Source: Lentimicrobiaceae bacterium
GTDB lineage: Bacteria; Bacteroidota; Bacteroidia; Bacteroidales; UBA4417
DNA: 52,954 nucleotides
Direction: 5' to 3'
NCBI GenBank assembly: GCA_028697555.1
Contig: JAQVEX010000009.1
Span: 1 to 52,954 of the forward strand
Part shown: positions 43,046 through 52,055 of the stretch, in pieces
How positions within the stretch are numbered: the first letter of the stretch is position 1
Layout of the letters: each line of letters starts with the position of its first letter
Translations under genes and position numbers: made by a program
The notes under the pieces: generated by a model
Told to the model about the DNA's origin: nothing
Databases searched by the model: none
The model's input: only the letters and a program-made list of their open reading frames with translations

Positions 43046-43552
43046 ATGAAAAAGATTGGACTTTTTTACGGGTCAACAACCGGAAATGCCGAAAACGTTG
43101 CAAATATTATAGCCGACAAGATAGGCAGAGATAAAGTAGAAGTATTTAATGTAGCTGATATAGATATAGCCGAATTAGTAAATTTCGACAACTTAATTTT
43201 AGGAACATCAACCTGGGGTTTTGGCGATTTGCAAGACGACTGGGAAGTGTTACTATCTGATTTGGAAGAATTGGACTTGAGTGGAAAAAACGTAGCTCTT
43301 TTTGCAGTTGGCAATTCGCAAAGCAACTCCGATTCGTTTTGCGGAAGCATGAGTCATTTGTACAATGCAATAAAAGAGAACGGTCCTAAAATTATTGAAG
43401 GAGTTTCTGTTGAAGGTTATTCTTTCGATGAGTCGGATTCGGTTATCGACGACAAATTTGTCGGATTGGCTATTGATGAAGACAATGAAAGCGATTTAAC
43501 TGAAGGTAGGGTTGATAACTGGCTAAAAACAGTGCTACCAAATTTTAGTTAA
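43046..43552 (+). CDS. fldA: Flavodoxin
   Basis: A 168-residue FMN-binding electron carrier of the long-chain type. The phosphate-binding loop is FYGSTTGNAENVA near residue 8; the isoalloxazine-contact loops are GTSTWGFGDLQDDW near 54 and VGNSQSNSDSFCGSM near 92. The fold alternates strand and helix as expected. Such proteins replace ferredoxin in low-potential reactions, often under iron shortage, but no regulatory site is visible. The gene is followed within 25 bp by a strong terminator, so it ends the unit. Confidence 0.95.
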   Translation: MKKIGLFYGSTTGNAENVANIIADKIGRDKVEVFNVADIDIAELVNFDNLILGTSTWGFGDLQDDWEVLLSDLEELDLSGKNVALFAVGNSQSNSDSFCGSMSHLYNAIKENGPKIIEGVSVEGYSFDESDSVIDDKFVGLAIDEDNESDLTEGRVDNWLKTVLPNFS

Positions 43553-43576
43553 TAAAATTGTTAATGTTAATTCCCC

Positions 43577-43613
43577 AAAAGAGCTGTCTTGATGTGAGAC
43601 GGCTCTTTTTTTT
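43577..43613 (+). terminator. Rho-independent terminator of flavodoxin
   Basis: AAGAGCTGTCT (43579-43589) pairs with AGACGGCTCTT (43597-43607), one wobble pair, 7-nt loop, followed by a run of T residues. Confidence 0.9.
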
Positions 43614-43763
43614 GTTATTATTGATAATAAGGCTTAACAGGTCATTAAATAGTCGGTATACCAATTCATTACAGCCTTTCTTTTGGCAATTTTATTCTAT
43701 TTCCTTTTATGTTCTTTTGTGTTATTTCGTTCAGTATTAATTTTAAAGGTACTCAATGCTCTC

Positions 43764-43935
43764 GTACCGTTTATACGGTACTCGGGTGACACAAAAGAAC
43801 CAAAAAGTCAAGGCTGACATTTCTTTTCTGAATTACGTTCTCATAAATCCTAAGTTCGTGCGGGTGATTTCCGAGCAAGCTCGGAATTTCCCGTTCTCAC
43901 TAAGGATTTATTTCGAACTCCATTCAGAAGAAATG
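43764..43935. repeat. Hairpin-forming intergenic element (MITE-like)
   Basis: A perfect small palindrome, GTACCGT-TTAT-ACGGTAC (43764-43781), precedes a long imperfect hairpin at 43818-43935. In the latter, catttcttttctgaatt on the left mirrors attcagaagaaatg on the right, the ataaatcct and aggatttat segments pair, and the centre is TTCCGAG-caa-CTCGGAA-like. The arms are about 47 bp each. No open frame is credible inside. It could be a MITE, a structured RNA or a strong transcription block between convergent genes. Confidence 0.7.
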
Positions 43936-44049
43936 TATGCCATCTTTTAAAAGCTAAATTTTTGGCTATTGCTTTTCTTACTATAACAGGTAATCTAAAC
44001 GAAAAGAGTGAAGTTCGTTTATCACAAAACAGCCAAACAAAATCGCAAA

Positions 44050-44147
44050 CACTCAAAACTCGAAACTCATAACTAGAAACTCCCCGAACCACGCACCACG
44101 CAACTCGTGCCGCCAAAGGCTAAGAGCCAATAGCCAACAGCCACCTT
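44050..44147. repeat. Heptameric mosaic array F
   Basis: Fourteen in-phase heptamers: cactcaa, aactcga, aactcat, aactaga, aactccc, cgaacca, cgcacca, cgcaact, cgtgccg, ccaaagg, ctaagag, ccaatag, ccaacag, ccacctt. Words are C/A-rich and are the reverse complements of the gagttct, tgcgtgt and ttggct types seen elsewhere. It is followed directly by the border motif at 44146. Confidence 0.9.
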
Positions 44148-44178
44148 GTAGTTAAAGATATTTATTAGATAACAATAA
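44146..44178. repeat. Array-border motif, second copy
   Basis: ttgtagttaaagatattt followed by attagataacaataaaa resembles the motif at 9717-9752, in the same orientation and directly after agccaatagcc units in both places. It ends just before the stop codon of the M14 peptidase gene. Confidence 0.6.
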
Positions 44179-44182
44179 AAAA

Positions 44183-46498
44183 CTACCTATTTACAATAAC
44201 CTTCCTAGTAACCGTACAGTTTTGCGTTTCAATTTTCAGACTGTAAACTCCGTTATCTAAGTTATGATATAAACAGTTATTGCTAATATTTTTGCTTCCG
44301 AAAACAAATCTGCCTGAAACATCAAAACATATTACCGATTTTATAGGCGACAGGGTTTCAATATTTATAATGTTTCCTGTAACAGGATTAGGATAAATGT
44401 TTACTTCCGGATTTTCAAAGTCATTGATATTAGTATAATCAACACATGTAATGTCGATATCCCATCCGCTTTCGGTTACAGCATCATTAGATATAAATTG
44501 AAAGGTTAGTGCATTATCCGAATTTGATGAGCTAATATCGTTGGGCAATGTACTTCCGCAAAGTTCTGCAATAACTGCAGCATTTGTGTCAGCTCCGTTG
44601 TAAACAATAAGTTTGTCAATGCAGTTGCCACCAATTTCTTCGGTATTAAAACTGTTGAACTTAGCACAAATTTTATGATTGGGTCTGTCTGCAACAAAAG
44701 TGATTGTTCTATTTTGGTTGTTGCTGTAGTTATTTTCCAAGCCGCCGTCGTCAACAAATTTAGCTTCGCATAAGCTATAAGTTTTGTTGTTGGATATATG
44801 CCAAGGCATGACTTCAACATAATTATCTTCAAAAACGCTATGGGTGAAAGAACCTTTGTAAGCAATGAGTTTTACTGAAAAGTTTCCACTTTCGGGATAC
44901 GTAACAACAGGATTGAAGTTCACTGATGTAGCTGGGATTCCGCCTTCGAAGTGCCATCTTAAGCTGTCGGGGTTGCCGGCAACCAAACTCTCGTACGCAA
45001 TGCTGCCGTCAATATAGGTTCTGTTTGTATCGGAAGTAAAATTGGCGTGTAACGCGCCATTGTACAGTTGTACGTCTAGAATTGTAGTTTCAAAATCATT
45101 AACGGTAACCTGAAAAGTTTTAGGGGTATAACTGAAAGCCGAATAGGTAACATCGTAAGTACCGGCTTTTAAATATCGATGATAATCACCTACATCTTTA
45201 TCGGTATACACAAACGAGTTATCTTTATCGTGCAAAGCTATATTAACTTTGGCGTATAAAGGGGCGCCGGTGATGGAGTCGGTAACAACACCGTGCAGTC
45301 CGTATTGGGCTTGCTCTATATGATTTAAAAACGAGCGATAATTATATTCCCAATGGTTATTGAGCTGACTTGTTGGCAGTAGCTTAGTATTTGAAATTTC
45401 TAGAGTAAATTCTCTGCAATTTTGAAAATAATTCATATAGTCTTGCCTTCCGCCGTTTATGCTATACCATTGGTATCCGTTTATTATACCGTTATTAAAG
45501 CCGCTGAAATAGTTGTAAGGCGAGTATTTGTGGACGGTATCGACGTATTCTCTCGAAATAAACTTCCACCAGTTGTCGTCGGCAGTAAGTTTCGACCATG
45601 TATCCCATGGGTAGTTGGCAACTTCGGCTCCACCGTGAAAATTAGCTCCCATGCCGAAATTATTATTATCGGCAAGGTTCATAAACGCAATAGTTTCTTC
45701 TTGCCATGGGTTTCCGTCGGGGTGCGGACCGTCTTTTGGGTCGGGGTAGTTTCTGTTAAGGTCGACGTTGTTGGCATTGTATCTGGTAGCTCCGTTAACG
45801 GTGTGGTTACCTGCGCGGTACGTGCCGTTGGGATTTGCCAACGGGAAAATGACAATGTCGGTGTTGTTAACAATATCGGTAACACGCGGCAATACGCCGT
45901 AATTAGACAGCAGGTAATCTATGAGTCGGAGCATAAGCACATAACCTGTTGTTTCGTCGCCATGCATTGTAGCTGAGTATAAAAACTCCGGCTCGTTTTC
46001 TTGTTCGTTAACATTATCTGAAATTCTGACACCTATGAGCCTTCTACCGCTTTGTAAAGTGTCTATAATCAGAAGTTTACATATATCGGGGTAGTCGTTG
46101 GCAAAATCATGCATCATAGTCTCAAAGCCCTCGTAAGTAGGGTAGTAGTCCCAAGCATAGCTTCCTTTGACATAATCGGCAGTTTTTACGCTGTAAAGCA
46201 ATGAAGGCGGTGTCAAAGTCTTTATATCTATATTATAGTCGAGTATTTTATCAAATCCTTTTTGATTAGAATAGGCGAAAACCGTATCATTAACGATCTT
46301 GTCTATAGAAATGTATTTTGAGATTTGTTTAGTCAGCTCTACATCGCTATTAGGGAAGCAGAAAAACACTTCACCTCTTTGAGAAATATAGTTTTGAGCT
46401 TTTTGGTATTCGGTTAAACTTTGGCTATTGGAGTTGTTTGTGTACATCAATAGCGACACGAACAAGGAGCAGAATAGTAAATATAAATTTTTGCGCAT
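44183..46498 (-). CDS. Secreted M14 zinc carboxypeptidase with T9SS sorting domain
   Basis: A 771-residue exported peptidase. Modules: signal peptide (1-26); a prodomain-like region; an M14 catalytic domain (about 110-395) with zinc ligands His179 and Glu182 (MHGDETTG) and His288 (ANFHGGAE), Arg/Asn substrate-site residues in VDLNRNYPD near 245 and catalytic Glu367 (FTLEIS); a carboxypeptidase-regulatory domain (400-480); a PKD domain (485-562, LRWHFEGGIPATS); a CUB-like domain (577-685, YSLCEAKFVDDGG to SGWDIDITC); and a T9SS sorting domain (698-771, VNIYPNPVTGNIINIE). It probably acts on peptides at the cell surface or outside. Confidence 0.93.
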   Translation of the reverse strand: MRKNLYLLFCSLFVSLLMYTNNSNSQSLTEYQKAQNYISQRGEVFFCFPNSDVELTKQISKYISIDKIVNDTVFAYSNQKGFDKILDYNIDIKTLTPPSLLYSVKTADYVKGSYAWDYYPTYEGFETMMHDFANDYPDICKLLIIDTLQSGRRLIGVRISDNVNEQENEPEFLYSATMHGDETTGYVLMLRLIDYLLSNYGVLPRVTDIVNNTDIVIFPLANPNGTYRAGNHTVNGATRYNANNVDLNRNYPDPKDGPHPDGNPWQEETIAFMNLADNNNFGMGANFHGGAEVANYPWDTWSKLTADDNWWKFISREYVDTVHKYSPYNYFSGFNNGIINGYQWYSINGGRQDYMNYFQNCREFTLEISNTKLLPTSQLNNHWEYNYRSFLNHIEQAQYGLHGVVTDSITGAPLYAKVNIALHDKDNSFVYTDKDVGDYHRYLKAGTYDVTYSAFSYTPKTFQVTVNDFETTILDVQLYNGALHANFTSDTNRTYIDGSIAYESLVAGNPDSLRWHFEGGIPATSVNFNPVVTYPESGNFSVKLIAYKGSFTHSVFEDNYVEVMPWHISNNKTYSLCEAKFVDDGGLENNYSNNQNRTITFVADRPNHKICAKFNSFNTEEIGGNCIDKLIVYNGADTNAAVIAELCGSTLPNDISSSNSDNALTFQFISNDAVTESGWDIDITCVDYTNINDFENPEVNIYPNPVTGNIINIETLSPIKSVICFDVSGRFVFGSKNISNNCLYHNLDNGVYSLKIETQNCTVTRKVIVNR

Positions 46499-46523
46499 GG
46501 TTGTGTGTTATAGATTTGTGTAA

Positions 46524-47414
46524 TTATTTTTTGTTTAAAGTTTCAATTATGCTTGCAATATTATTGTATAAAGTTTTTTCTACTTTAACGAGAGGTAGTC
46601 TGACATATTGTTGTATAAGTCCTAATATTTCCAGAGCAGCTTTAATTCCCGATGGATTTCCTTGTTCGAAAATAGCATTGACAAAGTCTAACATTTTGTA
46701 GTGTAGCGGAACAGCTTTTTCCAAGTTCTTGTCTAAGGCAAAGTTAACCATTTGTGATACAATATCGGGAAATGCGTTTGCAGCAACCGATATAACGCCA
46801 TCGCCACCGGCGGCGATAATAGGCAACGCCAAAAGATCATCGCCGGAAATTACCAAAAAGTTATCGGGTTTGTTTTTAATAATACTCATAACTTGAGCCA
46901 TATTTCCGCTGGCTTCTTTAATGCCTATAATATTCGGAAACTCCTGAGCAATTTTAAGTGTAGTTTCGGCAGTCATATTAACCGAAGTTCGTCCCGGCAC
47001 ATTGTACATAATGATTGGCAAAGGACAAGCAGCCGAAATATTTTTATAGTGATAATACAAACCTTTTTGCTGAGGCTTGTTGTAACAAGGCGTAACCGAC
47101 ATAATAGCTTGAAAGGATTCTATTAACGTGGAGTGATGAAACGTGTTTATTACTTCTTGGGTATTATTGCTTCCAACTCCCAAAACTAGAGGCAGTCGAT
47201 TGTTAACAACTTCAACTATGTATGAAGAAACGGCTAGTTTTTCTTCTTTCGACAAAGTTACCGCTTCGCCTGTCGTACCCAGTACTACAATGTATGAAGC
47301 CTTGCCTTTAATTATGTGCTCGACTAAATTTTCTAAGGACGAAAAGTCGACAGTGCCGTGCTTGTGAAATGGTGTAACTATGGCAACACCGGTGCCTTTA
47401 AATACATTATTCAT
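46524..47414 (-). CDS. dapA: 4-hydroxy-tetrahydrodipicolinate synthase
   Basis: Condenses pyruvate with aspartate semialdehyde in lysine and meso-diaminopimelate synthesis. The 296-residue TIM barrel has GTGVAIVTPF, VLGTTGEAVTLS (substrate loop), the active-site Tyr in MYNVPGRTSVNM, the Schiff-base Lys in IIGIKEASG near 165 and VISGDDLLALP. The meso-DAP product fits with mpl at 50.5 kb, whose substrate contains it. It follows a DUF6913-like gene by 1 bp, so the two are an operon. Confidence 0.96.
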   Translation of the reverse strand: MNNVFKGTGVAIVTPFHKHGTVDFSSLENLVEHIIKGKASYIVVLGTTGEAVTLSKEEKLAVSSYIVEVVNNRLPLVLGVGSNNTQEVINTFHHSTLIESFQAIMSVTPCYNKPQQKGLYYHYKNISAACPLPIIMYNVPGRTSVNMTAETTLKIAQEFPNIIGIKEASGNMAQVMSIIKNKPDNFLVISGDDLLALPIIAAGGDGVISVAANAFPDIVSQMVNFALDKNLEKAVPLHYKMLDFVNAIFEQGNPSGIKAALEILGLIQQYVRLPLVKVEKTLYNNIASIIETLNKK

Positions 47415-47415
47415 T

Positions 47416-47949
47416 TTATTCAGTTTTTAGTTTTTGTAAATAATTTATTGTCGTTTGTGTATATTCTGCAAAAGTGTCGTCATTTTTGTCGTAGTGTATC
47501 ATTAAGTTAAAACAATCGTGGTTTTCGGTGAAGGGACCCACTTTGCAGTTGGAATTTATTTTTTTTATTATAAGTTTCTGAAAAGGAGTAAAATCAATAG
47601 GGTAGCATATGCTTAAATAATATGAATCGGATAGGATTTTTTTTATGCTATCAATTTTTGGTTGCAATTTGTATGAAAAATCGTATAATCCGATTGTGTG
47701 TATATTTTCGTTAGAATTTAGTGCATTCAATTTTTTCTTTTCTGAAAAAACAATACACATGGCGTTAATATTCAAACTCTTAAATTGATTTATTATGTTA
47801 TTGAACATTCCCAAATTGGTAGCATTATTAATTTGCCCAATCAACAAAACATCTGAAACTTCGTTGAAGTCGAAGTTTATAGGTTTATCAATGACTTCAG
47901 ATGTTTTTTTTAAGTAATAATTGACAAATATGTTTTTTATCAAATTCAT
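47416..47949 (-). CDS. DUF6913-like protein upstream of dapA
   Basis: A 177-residue soluble protein of a Bacteroidota-only family that I match to DUF6913 by its overall pattern rather than by a strict motif. Features: a basic amphipathic start (MNLIKNIFVNYYLKK), alternating strands and helices (VSDVLLIGQINNATNLGMFN, INAMCIVFSEKKK), ICYPIDFTPFQKLIIKKI near 112 and a HDCFNLMIHYDKND stretch near 145. No catalytic motif is evident. Its direct coupling to dapA suggests a link to lysine/DAP metabolism or simply co-expression. Confidence 0.7.
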   Translation of the reverse strand: MNLIKNIFVNYYLKKTSEVIDKPINFDFNEVSDVLLIGQINNATNLGMFNNIINQFKSLNINAMCIVFSEKKKLNALNSNENIHTIGLYDFSYKLQPKIDSIKKILSDSYYLSICYPIDFTPFQKLIIKKINSNCKVGPFTENHDCFNLMIHYDKNDDTFAEYTQTTINYLQKLKTE

Positions 47950-47987
47950 TATTTAACAATAATTTTATATAATATTATTAATATGTA

Positions 47988-47995
47988 TAACTTTG
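47988..47995 (+). promoter_or_regulatory. Possible -7 box of the four-helix-bundle gene
   Basis: TAACTTTG matches TAnnTTTG, 115 bp before the ATG at 48110. No TTTG is seen upstream at the right spacing. Confidence 0.35.
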
Positions 47996-48006
47996 TTGCA
48001 AGTTGA

Positions 48007-48014
48007 CAAATGTA
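48007..48014 (-). promoter_or_regulatory. Possible -7 box of the DUF6913-dapA unit
   Basis: The minus strand reads TACATTTG, 58 bp before the DUF6913-like ATG. It is 12 bp from, and faces away from, the plus-strand box at 47988. Confidence 0.35.
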
Positions 48015-48109
48015 ATAAATTTTAAAAAACATTTTATTAAAATAAATTTATTTTAGGAAAATGTTAAATTAGCAAATTATTTTATCACACTTATTAAATA
48101 TTTATTATT

Positions 48110-48529
48110 ATGAAAACAACAGATACCGAAATTCCCAATGAACAAAATCTCTTTAGGTTTGAAAACCTAAGAGTATACAACAAAGCTATTGAACATAGTG
48201 TTTTTGCGAAACAAGTATTGTCGAGTTCGGTAAGCTCTGATGCCGAATTTATCAATAAAATTTTGGAAGCCTCGGTAGCAATACCTGTTTACATTGCATC
48301 AGGCTGTTTGAAAAGTAAAATGGAATTTATAAAAGGTTTAAAACGTGCAAAATACACTTTGGTTGAAAGCGTGGTACATGTTACCATTGCTGCCAATTTG
48401 AACTATATCACGTCAGATGTAGAAACAGAATTAAGAAATCAATTAATAGAGTTGGTTAAGATGATAGGAGCCTTAATTAATTCATTACGAAGAAATAATA
48501 ATAACAATAACTCAAACTCATGTGAGTAA
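48110..48529 (+). CDS. Four-helix-bundle (S23/IVS-type) protein
   Basis: A 139-residue, mostly helical protein. It opens with FRFENLRVYNKAIEHSVFAKQ, which matches the FEDLxVWKKA start of four-helix-bundle proteins originally found in 23S rRNA intervening sequences; MEFIKGLKRAKYTLVESVVHV and LRNQLIELVKMIGALINSL give the later helices. Members occur free-standing across Bacteroidota and their role is unknown. The C-terminal tail is a run of Asn codons (NNNNNNSNS) from an AAT/AAC microsatellite. There is no rRNA nearby. The DUF1015 gene starts 39 bp downstream. Confidence 0.75.
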   Translation: MKTTDTEIPNEQNLFRFENLRVYNKAIEHSVFAKQVLSSSVSSDAEFINKILEASVAIPVYIASGCLKSKMEFIKGLKRAKYTLVESVVHVTIAANLNYITSDVETELRNQLIELVKMIGALINSLRRNNNNNNSNSCE

Positions 48530-48568
48530 AAATAAATAAATTTTTAACTTAAATAAATTAAAACAAAT

Positions 48569-49819
48569 ATGACAAAAATTCGTGCCTTTCAAGGACTACT
48601 ACCACCTGTAGAAATTGCTAAAAAACTTGCATCGCGTCCGTACGACGTGTTGAACTCTGCCGAAGCTAGAATTGAAGCTAAAGGAAATCCTTATTCATTG
48701 CTAAGGGTTACAAAAGCTGAAATCGATTTACCCGAAGGTGTTGACGAACACAGTGATGAGGTATATGCAAAAGTTGTTGAAAACTTTCAAATGTTTCAGG
48801 ATAACAAATGGCTTGTTAGAGATACAAAGCCGAATTTGTATCTGTATGCTCAAACAATGGATGGTCGTACTCAATACGGTTTGGTTGCTTGTGCAAATAT
48901 CGATGATTACTTTAATGAAAAAATCTTAAAGCACGAACTTACTCGTAAAGATAAAGAAAGAGACAGAATGATTCACGTTAGAATTACAAATGCCAACGTC
49001 GAGCCTGTTTTCTTTACTTATCCTCCTCACAAAAGAATTGATGAAATTATAGCCAACGTGGTTGATACCAAGAAACCATTGTACGACTTTGTTGCCGACG
49101 ACGGTTTTGGACATCACTTTTGGATTATAGACGACGACAATGTTATAAACGAAATAGTTGATATTTTCGACAAAGATATTCCTTACTTGTATGTAGCCGA
49201 CGGTCACCACCGCACAGCTGCAGCTGCATTAGTAGGACAAGAAAAAAGGGCTAATAATCCTAATCACAGAGGTGATGAAGAATACAACTATTTTATGGCT
49301 GTTATTTTCCCCGCCGACCAACTTAAAATAATTGATTACAACAGAGTTGTAAAAGATTTGAACGGACTTACAGAGGAAGAATTTTTTGAGAAATTGAGAA
49401 AGAACTTCGATATTGTTGAAGTTGGAACCGAAATTTACAGACCAAACAAATTGCATAACTTTTCAATGTACATAAGCGGAAAATGGTACAGTATGACTGC
49501 AAAAGAAGGAACATACAACGACGACGATCCTATTGGCGTGCTTGATGTTACTGTTTTGTCGAACTTAGTATTAGACGAAATACTTGGCATTAAAGACCTA
49601 CGTACCAGCATGCGTATCGATTTTGTTGGCGGTATCAGAGGTTTGGGCGAGCTTAAAACCAGAGTCGATTCGGGCGAAATGAAAGTTGCTTTTGCACTTT
49701 ATCCTGTTACTATGCAACAACTTATCAATATTGCCGATAGCGGCAATATTATGCCACCCAAAACTACTTGGTTTGAACCTAAATTAAGAAGCGGTTTGGT
49801 TGTTCATACTTTGGACTAA
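48569..49819 (+). CDS. DUF1015 family protein
   Basis: A 416-residue cytosolic protein of the DUF1015 family. The signature start IRAFQGLLPPVEIAKKLASRPYDVLNSAEA is intact, as are the NPYSLLRVTKAEID segment, the YVADGHHRTAAA motif near 210 with conserved Asp and two His, and the late MRIDFVGGIRGLGEL. The family is conserved and often near serine biosynthesis genes, but I see none here. The DGHH motif has been likened to nuclease or kinase folds without proof. It is followed 11 bp later by the PLP protein gene. Confidence 0.92.
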   Translation: MTKIRAFQGLLPPVEIAKKLASRPYDVLNSAEARIEAKGNPYSLLRVTKAEIDLPEGVDEHSDEVYAKVVENFQMFQDNKWLVRDTKPNLYLYAQTMDGRTQYGLVACANIDDYFNEKILKHELTRKDKERDRMIHVRITNANVEPVFFTYPPHKRIDEIIANVVDTKKPLYDFVADDGFGHHFWIIDDDNVINEIVDIFDKDIPYLYVADGHHRTAAAALVGQEKRANNPNHRGDEEYNYFMAVIFPADQLKIIDYNRVVKDLNGLTEEEFFEKLRKNFDIVEVGTEIYRPNKLHNFSMYISGKWYSMTAKEGTYNDDDPIGVLDVTVLSNLVLDEILGIKDLRTSMRIDFVGGIRGLGELKTRVDSGEMKVAFALYPVTMQQLINIADSGNIMPPKTTWFEPKLRSGLVVHTLD

Positions 49820-49830
49820 ATTTTTATTAA

Positions 49831-50502
49831 ATGAAAATAGTAGATAATTTTCTTAACATCAGACAATCTATACCGTCTGATGTTAAGATTGTTGCAGTTT
49901 CAAAACTAAAACCCCTTGAAGATATTCTTTGTTTGTACAACAACACCGGACATCGCATATTTGGCGAGTCTCGAGCTCAGGAGTTGGTTGTTAAAAACGA
50001 AAATATCAACATTGAGGATATTCAGTGGCATTTTATTGGTAATTTTCAGACCAACAAGGTAAAACAAATTCTACCAATAATCACGCTAACACATAGTGTA
50101 AGCAATGTTAGATTGTTAAACACGATAAATAAAGTTGCTTCGAATAATAATTTTAAGGCAAAATGCCTATTACAGTTTCATATTGCCGAAGAAGAAACCA
50201 AACAAGGTTTTGATATTGATGAAGTTTTGAAACTATTTGATAAAGATTTTTTTGCAAAATATCCAAACGTTGATATTGAAGGCGTTATGGGAATGGCTAC
50301 TTTTACAGACGATGAAATTGCCATTGCAAAAGAGTTTAAACTATTGAGAAGTTATTTTGATAGATTAAAAAACGAGTTCTTCTCAGACAGAGATTCGTTT
50401 GCCGAAATATCTATGGGTATGAGCAACGACTACAAAATAGCAATAGCCGAAGGCAGTACAATGGTCAGAATTGGTTCATCTATTTTTGGAGAAAGAAATT
50501 AG
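49831..50502 (+). CDS. YggS-family pyridoxal phosphate homeostasis protein
   Basis: A 223-residue single-domain TIM-barrel protein that binds pyridoxal 5'-phosphate and buffers its level; no enzyme activity is known for the family. Conserved sites: the PLP Lys in KIVAVSKLK near residue 26, FGESRAQELVVK, IQWHFIGNFQTNKVK, the MGMATF segment, and SMGMSNDYKIAIAEGSTMVRIGSSIFG at the end, which contains the phosphate-binding site. mpl starts 2 bp after its stop, so translation is coupled. Confidence 0.93.
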   Translation: MKIVDNFLNIRQSIPSDVKIVAVSKLKPLEDILCLYNNTGHRIFGESRAQELVVKNENINIEDIQWHFIGNFQTNKVKQILPIITLTHSVSNVRLLNTINKVASNNNFKAKCLLQFHIAEEETKQGFDIDEVLKLFDKDFFAKYPNVDIEGVMGMATFTDDEIAIAKEFKLLRSYFDRLKNEFFSDRDSFAEISMGMSNDYKIAIAEGSTMVRIGSSIFGERN

Positions 50503-50504
50503 TA

Positions 50505-51866
50505 ATGAGTAAAAAAGTACACTTTATTGCAATAGGAGGCAGTGCCATGCATAACTTGGCTATTGCTCTTAAAATTAAAGGATACGACGTTACAGGTAGC
50601 GACGACGAGATTTTTGATCCGGCTCGTACAAATCTCAGCAAACACGGCATACTACCTGAAAATGTGGGCTGGTTTCCCGATAAAATCGATAATTCAATCG
50701 ATGAGATAATACTTGGCATGCACGCCAAAGGCGATAATCCCGAGTTGCATAAAGCAAAGGAGCTTGGAATACCTATTTACTCTTTTCCCGAATATATTTA
50801 CAAACAAAGTTTGGATAAAACCCGTGTTGTTATTGGTGGAAGTCATGGCAAAACCACAATTACAGCTATGATACTTCACGTGCTAAACAAACTGAACATA
50901 GATGTCGATTACTTGGTTGGTGCTAAATTAGAAGGTTACGAAGTTATGGTTAAACTCACCACTGACAATAAATACATTGTTTTGGAAGGAGACGAATACC
51001 TGACTTCAGCCATGGACAAACGTCCAAAGTTTCACGTATATATGCCAGATGTCGCAGTTGTTAGCGGTATAGCTTGGGATCATGCCAACGTGTTTATAAC
51101 TTTTGAAGACTATTTGCGGCAGTTTGAAATATTTATGCAACTTATTCCCGAAAACGGAACATTAATCTACTGCAACGACGACGAAAATATCGTAAAACTG
51201 ATTGAAAATAATGATTTTGCTTGCAAAAACATTATTTCGTACAATTTACCAAAACACGAAGTCAGAAACGGAAAAACAACCATTACCAGCGACAGCGGAA
51301 ATCAATATACTATATCGGTTTTTGGTAAACACAACTTGCTTAATATAGAGGCGGCTAAAAATGTTTGTTCGCAACTTGGCGTAAGCGAAGAAGATTTTTA
51401 CAATGCTATTTCCGATTTTAAAGGAGCTTTAAACCGATTGCAAAAAGTGTATGAAAATTCTCAATCGGTGGTGTATAAAGATTTTGCTCATTCGCCTTCA
51501 AAACTTATGGCAACGCTAAATGCTGTCAAGGAGCAATATCCCGAACGCAGATTGATTGCGTGTTTTGAACTCCACACATACAGCAGTCTGAGCAAAGAGT
51601 TTTTGGTAAATTATAAAAACACCATGCAAAAAGCCGATGTCGCACTTGTGTACTTTTCGCCACACGCACTACAGCTCAAACGATTACCCGATTTAGATGC
51701 GGAATATGTAAAAGAGCAATTCGGACGAAACGACCTTAACGTCGTAACCAACCCGACTGATTTAAAACAATTTTTACTAAACCAAAACTACAACAATACC
51801 AACTTGTTGATGATGAGTTCGGGGAATTGGGATGGACTGAAGATTGAAGAGTTTTTTGGCTTTTAG
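50505..51866 (+). CDS. mpl: UDP-MurNAc:L-Ala-gamma-D-Glu-meso-DAP ligase
   Basis: Cytosolic peptidoglycan-recycling ligase that joins the salvaged tripeptide to UDP-MurNAc. The 453-residue Mur ligase has the N-terminal Rossmann domain (HFIAIGGSAMHNLAIALKIKG), the P-loop VIGGSHGKTTITAMI near 105, a GDEY motif near 164, ISGIAWDHANVF-like residues near 183, the HNLLNIEAA segment and the C-terminal FAHSPSKLMATLNA. It is closer to Mpl than MurC by length and by LEGDEYLT. The last codons (Gly-Phe-stop) are part of heptameric array G. A shifted scrap of this 3' end recurs at 52757-52804. Confidence 0.93.
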   Translation: MSKKVHFIAIGGSAMHNLAIALKIKGYDVTGSDDEIFDPARTNLSKHGILPENVGWFPDKIDNSIDEIILGMHAKGDNPELHKAKELGIPIYSFPEYIYKQSLDKTRVVIGGSHGKTTITAMILHVLNKLNIDVDYLVGAKLEGYEVMVKLTTDNKYIVLEGDEYLTSAMDKRPKFHVYMPDVAVVSGIAWDHANVFITFEDYLRQFEIFMQLIPENGTLIYCNDDENIVKLIENNDFACKNIISYNLPKHEVRNGKTTITSDSGNQYTISVFGKHNLLNIEAAKNVCSQLGVSEEDFYNAISDFKGALNRLQKVYENSQSVVYKDFAHSPSKLMATLNAVKEQYPERRLIACFELHTYSSLSKEFLVNYKNTMQKADVALVYFSPHALQLKRLPDLDAEYVKEQFGRNDLNVVTNPTDLKQFLLNQNYNNTNLLMMSSGNWDGLKIEEFFGF

Positions 51867-51909
51867 CTTTTGGCTGTTAGCCTTTAGCCGTTGGCTGTTA
51901 GCTGTTGTT
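51854..51909. repeat. Heptameric array G, overlapping the mpl stop
   Basis: GGC or AGC cores at 51858, 51865, 51872, 51879, 51886, 51893 and 51900, exactly 7 bp apart. The first unit is coding and the mpl TAG at 51864-51866 is one of the cores. Words are ttttggc, ttttagc, tgttagc, ctttagc, cgttggc. No clear right-hand C/A block follows. Confidence 0.9.
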
Positions 51910-51981
51910 GAAGTGGTTTGTGTTGTGCTTTCATTTTTTAGATATTTCATAATCACATAACGAAAAAATAATTTGAAATGA

Positions 51982-52012
51982 TTTGTAAATTAATGTTAAT
52001 TTGTTAATTTTG
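51982..52012 (+). promoter_or_regulatory. Candidate promoter of the lipoprotein at 52056
   Basis: TTTG (51982-51985) and TAATTTTG (52005-52012) are 19 bp apart, the expected arrangement. The start would be near 52019 with a leader of about 37 nt. Confidence 0.65.
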
Positions 52013-52055
52013 TGTCAATTAATTAAATCATGAATCATTAAACAGTTGTTTTACT

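Noticed and set aside
43850-44116. Minus-strand open frame in the gap before the M14 gene
   Set aside because: It crosses the hairpin element and array F, with no protein-like composition or start signal.
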